DNA from: Platycnemis pennipes
Lineage: Eukaryota; Arthropoda; Insecta; Odonata; Platycnemididae
Direction: 5' to 3'
NCBI GenBank assembly: GCA_933228895.1
Contig: OW121848.1
Span: 85,145,470 to 85,209,469 of the forward strand
DNA length: 64,000 nucleotides
The notes beneath the pieces were generated by a model, which worked only from the letters and a program-made list of their open reading frames with translations, searched no databases and was not told the DNA's origin. The number at the start of each line of letters is the position of its first letter. Within the stretch, counting starts at the first letter, position 1. The position numbers were made by a program, and so were the translations under genes. Positions 59,820 through 64,000 of the stretch are shown here, piece by piece.

Positions 59820-60410
59820 TTCATGGTGGGTAGGTGGAGGGTAAAGGAAGGGTAGTACCCTCCATGTTGTGTAGCTACCCTCCGTCAACCCATGGTCTAC
59901 ACTCTGTGGAGGGTAAGTGAATGGTAGCACTACCCTTCCCCTACCCTCGCTGGGAACTCCATCGCTTACCCTCCGCTTACCCTCCACCTACCCACCTGCT
60001 TCCCTCCGTGGAGGGTAAGGGAAGGGTAGCACTACCCTTCCCCTACCCTCGCTGGGAACTCCGTCGCTTACCCTCCGCCTACCCACCTGCTACCCTCTGT
60101 GGAGGGTAAGGGAAGGGTAGTACTACCCTTCCTCTAGTCTCGCTGGGAACTCCGTCGCTTACCCTCCGCCTACCCACACGCTACCCTCCGTGGAGGGTAA
60201 GGGATGGTTAGGCATACCCGCCATCTACACTCCCTGGTGGTCTCACGACTACCCACCACCTACCTCCGCCCTACCAATCATGGAGGGTAAGGAAAGGGTA
60301 GCGCTACCCTTCCTCTACCCTTGCCTGAAACCTCCACCCAACCCACCGTGGAGGGTAAGGGAAGGGTAGCGCGACCCTTCCTCTACCCTTGCCTGAATGC
60401 GCACAGTTAA
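59820..60410. repeat. Minisatellite, about 91-bp unit, six copies
   Basis: Units begin TGGAGGGTAAG at 59907, 60009, 60100, 60191, 60281 and 60349; spacing is 102, 91, 91, 90 and 68. Each typical unit contains the small palindrome AGGGTAGCACTACCCT and CTCGCTGGGAACTCC. The 102-bp unit has an extra CTTACCCTCCG. The later units are more diverged. The block is far richer in C and G than its surroundings. Confidence 0.88.
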
Positions 60411-61260
60411 CCTGCCGCTACCAGTTAGCCTTAGAAAAAAAACCATTTGAGCGAGATTGAAGCATGATGCTAATTCAAATTTGATCAGTCCTTATACACT
60501 AATTTTTCTCTATCTTAAGATGGGTTTCGAGCTAACATTTTATGTGAACATTGCCATTGCACTGGCATGGGTTATTGAATCCGATGCTATAATCACGCTA
60601 ATGACAATTTCATGCTGGCTTTGCCATAAAACCACTTTAACATGCTGGAATATCAGATGTAGGCTGCATGGTAGTGCCTGGGATCACGTGGCTCATCCGA
60701 TGAATAGGTAATAATTGCGATGTGGAGGCTCATTTGCTTTCAAAACAGTTCAATGCCAAATATTGGTAGGCAGTGGTAATTACGGTAGAATGTAGTGCGT
60801 GCATTTCTAGGAAATTTAATTTGGACTGTTTGTAAATCACATAGCCTGAAACAATTATGATTTCTATACTTCAGTAGCCATTCCAAATAATAAAGGCGAA
60901 CAACCAAGGACAATTGATAAAGGAGTGCAATAATTACTAGTATGAATAATTGCACTCCATTATTAAGTCAGCTGTCTTCGGAGGCGAATTTACAGGGAAT
61001 CATTTTGGACATGCCATCACCTATCATTCTTGCAAATTAATTGTTATAAGTAATACATTCTGAGAACTATTAATTTATTTATTGTATTTTATTAGAATAC
61101 GAAATTTGAAAAGAAATTCGGAAGAAGAAACTTCTTCAATGGAATCTGGTGACTGATCAGTCACTAATGCAACCATATCGTAATCCTGAAATACACTTCA
61201 TATCTCCCGTGTCAACAAGCAAACACTGGCAAAGAATGTCTTTAGGGGCAATACAAAACA
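60411..61260. other. STRAD intron 4 or downstream, nothing recognised
   Basis: No supported feature; open frames lack family signatures. Confidence 0.45.
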
Positions 61261-61537
61261 AATCGCCATAAAAATTAACAGTCATAAGATGATTAGGAAT
61301 CAGACCTCGTTTGTCATTTGAATGTCCTAGAGAAGTACTCACTATATGTAGTATATACACATTAACATAACTATTTTCTTTATTAATGCACACAAATCGC
61401 CATAGGAATTAACAGTCATAAGATGATTGGGAATCAGACCTCGTTCGTCATTTGATTGTCCTAGAGAAGTACTCACTATATGTAGTATATACACATTAAC
61501 ATTGGAAACCCTAACTATTTTCTTTATTAATGCACAC
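61261..61537 (+). repeat. 134-bp tandem duplication
   Basis: The unit 61261-61394 (AATCGCCATA ... AATGCACACA) is repeated at 61395-61537 with a small insertion near GGAAACCC and a few substitutions. Confidence 0.85.
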
Positions 61538-62799
61538 TTTTTTGCTATAATTTGATTTTTTTTCATAATATTCGATTCATTGCGTCTCTTATCGGAAATC
61601 TAGTCAGCACAGGAGTAGTGGATACCCTTGAAGATCATCCTCCTGAAAATATCACACATCTCAACTTTTATATCACAATGAAAAATGCAATTCTTCTCTT
61701 CACAAGACAGAGTAGAGTGCCCCACTTTTTTATCAACAAAATAGTTTCATCACATCTTACAAACTGCTTGAATTTCCTTTTTAGAGTTTTCTCACAAAAT
61801 TCAATACCAGCTTTGCAGGAGAGATAAGCACATGACGGAACGTTCTGCATTATCAAATATTTCCTGACCAACTTTTTACATACTTTAGTTGACTATGGAA
61901 GCACAGTAATAAGGACCTATTTGCTCTTTCATATGCAAATGTGTTGTGGGTCCCGAGAGGTCCCCAATTTATAACACGTTGTATATCATGTGTTAGCAGG
62001 TGCACATTTAGTTTCATTTCCGTTTTACCAAAATATTTGTTAAGTAGGAAAACATACAGTAGCGATGCCTCTTCAGCTACTTAACATGCTCCATTGTATC
62101 GTAATTATAAAATCGTAATTGGTGCCAGCAATCCAATTTAAAAACAATCAAAATTAAGTTTCTAGAGACGAAACTAAACATATTCTACCGCTATAATGAC
62201 TGCCTGCAGCAGGAAATTACCTTGGATAGCAAAAAAAAAATTTTTCGAACCCTAGCACATTCCTGATGATTCTTGTTAAATGACCTCCTGAATCCGAATA
62301 TGACATCCGTTTTCCTCCATCACCCATCATTTTGGGGGAAGCCCCCCCTCTTAATTTTATTACTTTTCGATAATTTGGAGGGATGGAAAGGATTATTTTA
62401 GCATTTATATTTATTCTCAGGTTTTAGAGAGGTGAAAAGTTCTAAAACATGGACATTTATAGAAAGGAGGTAGATTTGGGGGGATTAGTCTCCGTACATT
62501 GTAAAAAAAACGCATTAAAAATTATCAACTTTTCCTTTTTTTCCCCGATTTTTTCACTTAATTTCTTCATATTTCATCTCCTATTCCATCTTCCCCTCCC
62601 CCAAATATCCCATAATGATGGAAATATATATAAACAACATATAGCAGCAATAGCGAAAATATTTAGGAACACTGCATAGAAATAATAAATGAAATATGAA
62701 GCAACAGTTGAGAAGATACGCTACCGCGCTGGCGCTCTCAATACGTCGCGTGCATCAAAAAAGAGTAAAATAATATATGTAAAGAACGATGAATATTAT
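61538..62799. other. Unassigned sequence left of the repetitive gene
   Basis: No gene recognised. If the repetitive family at the right edge is a transposon, its left end should lie here; no clear inverted repeat was visible without the other end. Confidence 0.35.
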
Positions 62800-64000
62800 A
62801 AGTACCTTCATTTGGTATTTGATTTCCTTTTATACCCTGAGGTAGAAGTTTCTCGTGCCAAAAACCAGCATTACTCTGCCAACATGCCTGCATTCCACTT
62901 CCCTGAAAATCTCCTCTCAAATTAGCTAACGTCTTGATGGAACAATTCCCCATGTTCATCTGAAACTGCTCCTAAATTTTCTGGGAAAAAGTCCAGGTGT
63001 GAATGAAGGAAATGCATTTTTAGTGACATGTTTCAACCCATGGCCTTATACGCTAACAGCAATTCCTCGACATGAGCGACATAATCATCACTTTTTTTGT
63101 TACCCAAAAAGTTCTCACACATGTTTCGGAATCCAAACCAAGGTCGTTTTTCTTTATGATTCAGGTGTTTCATAAAAGTTTTTAATCTGGGAGCCCACGA
63201 ATAATCCTTCCTTGCTTTTAGCCTCACTAAGACGAGGAAATTTAGTTTTTAAAAATTGATATGCATCACCTGTCTTGTCTATTGCTTTCAAGAACTGTTT
63301 CATCAGTCCGAGTTTGATGTGCAATGGTGGCAAGTAAATATTTTCTTTCGGGACCAGAGGATCATGAGCGACATTTTTATAACCAGGAGTAAAGCTTTCT
63401 CGCAGAGGCCAGTTCCGTGCGTTGTAATGTTTTTCTTGGGCTCGGCTGTCCCATTCACAAAGAAAGCAGCAGTATTTCGTGAAGCCTAATTGCAGTCCCG
63501 TGAGTACAGCGACAACTTTCAGGTCAGCACAAACTTTCCAATTATAATCATGATAATTAATTTTTTCAAGGATTCGGCTGATATTTCCGTATGTCTCCTT
63601 CATATCTACAGAGTATGCAACCGGGACTTGAAGGTAACTCATTCCCATTGGCCAACAGGACCACTTACAAGCTTGTCTTTGACGAATCTATAAACAGTCT
63701 CCATTTTTTGGGTCACATGGCATCATCAGTTCTATCATCAATGCATTTGAATTAGGGCAAAACACCAAGCCTTCATCTTCCGTAAATAGTAATTTCAGTG
63801 TTGACTGTCTAGTCCTATAGGAAGAGATTTTTATGCCCTTTTCTAAGAGATTCCACTGCTGAAGTTGATCCAAGAAGTTAAGATTTTCTCTTAGGCAATT
63901 CCAAATCCCTTACGAGATCATTCAATTCTGACTGAGTAACGAGGTGAGGTTGTTGATTAGCTGAATTATCAGAACACTCTTCATCATCGGTGGAAGTATC
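62800..64000 (-). pseudogene. Dispersed repetitive protein family of unknown class, partial and broken
   Basis: The minus strand from the window edge reads SELNDLVRDLELPKRKS then LQQWNLLEKGIKISSYRTRQ, DEGLVFCPNSNALM, VPVAYSVDMKETYGNI, VCADLKVVAVLTGLQLGFTK, YCCFLCEWDSRAQEKH, IYLPPLHIKLGLMKQFLKAI, KFPRLSEAKSKEGLFVG, and HSHLDFFPENLGAVSDEHG with ERRFSGKWNAGMLAE. This order belongs to a protein family present in many copies in arthropod and other invertebrate genomes (recognised from memory). Its abundance suggests a mobile element, but no catalytic signature is certain; C-x2-C, conserved D and H residues are visible. Stops and frame breaks at about 63890, 63660, 63150, 63030 and 62930 make this copy non-functional. 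The beginning lies beyond 64000. Confidence 0.65.

Noticed and set aside
59718..60109. Open frames with repeated PFPYPRWELHRLPSAYPPP-like peptide
   Set aside because: They are translations of the 91-bp minisatellite, not a repeat protein gene.
57795..64000. Search for the missing STRAD C-terminal exon
   Set aside because: No plus-strand segment carried the expected C-lobe end motifs (FVE-CLQR-P--RPSA-like or terminal W-F), so none was called.
1..64000. CRISPR arrays, bacterial operons, rRNA and tRNA genes
   Set aside because: The window has spliced animal genes; the tandem repeats seen have no spacer structure and no cloverleaf or rRNA motif was recognised.

Overview
The window is animal nuclear DNA, most likely from an arthropod and probably a non-dipteran insect. 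It is AT-rich, its genes are split by introns of several kilobases, and those introns are filled with old cut-and-paste DNA transposons. Species cannot be fixed from the sequence. Conserved genes occupy about 2 kb of coding sequence; most of the rest is intron and transposon remains.

Three conserved genes can be read exon by exon. (1) Sin3 (SIN3A-type co-repressor scaffold) lies on the minus strand. Five coding exons (42903-42744, 31952-31825, 19319-19143, 7240-7065, 183-60) splice in frame into the first 255 residues: a low-complexity N-terminus and all of the PAH1 domain. The gene continues beyond position 1. Its likely non-coding first exon ends at 46802. (2) A canopy/seele-type ER saposin-like protein on the plus strand (47676-48509, four exons, 189 aa) is complete and lies head-to-head with Sin3. 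(3) A STRAD/Stlk pseudokinase on the plus strand has four coding exons between 49872 and 57794. It lacks its C-terminus, which should lie beyond 64000 or in an exon I could not find.

Transposons from left to right are: a 2.7-kb element with long inverted ends, an intron-containing gene and an approximate 8-bp target duplication (471-3212); an internally deleted Tigger-like element (3970-5850); an AATGGGG-ended MITE (6319-6854); a nested stack (8801-13942) in which a 1.36-kb element with 5-bp duplications was hit by a Harbinger-like element and then by a second Tigger-like element; a nearly full Tigger/pogo element with one frameshift (14875-17271); a broken PIF/Harbinger element holding further MITE copies (20728-23598); a BED-finger hAT element with a perfect 8-bp duplication (25065-27362); an unbroken copy of the 1.36-kb element (28851-30213); a piggyBac fragment (about 33745-34330); a CENP-B/Tigger fragment (about 37800-38817); two LINE 3'-end fragments (about 40500-41270); a pogo-like element in the intron of the STRAD gene (50746-54450); a Tigger-like end joined to a minisatellite (59526-60410); and a repetitive protein family of unknown class at the right edge (about 62800-64000).

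No bacterial-type operon, CRISPR array, rRNA or tRNA gene was recognised. The best candidates for something undescribed are the 471-3212 transposon, the repetitive family at the right edge, and an inverted pair of hammerhead-like motifs at 10155-10264.
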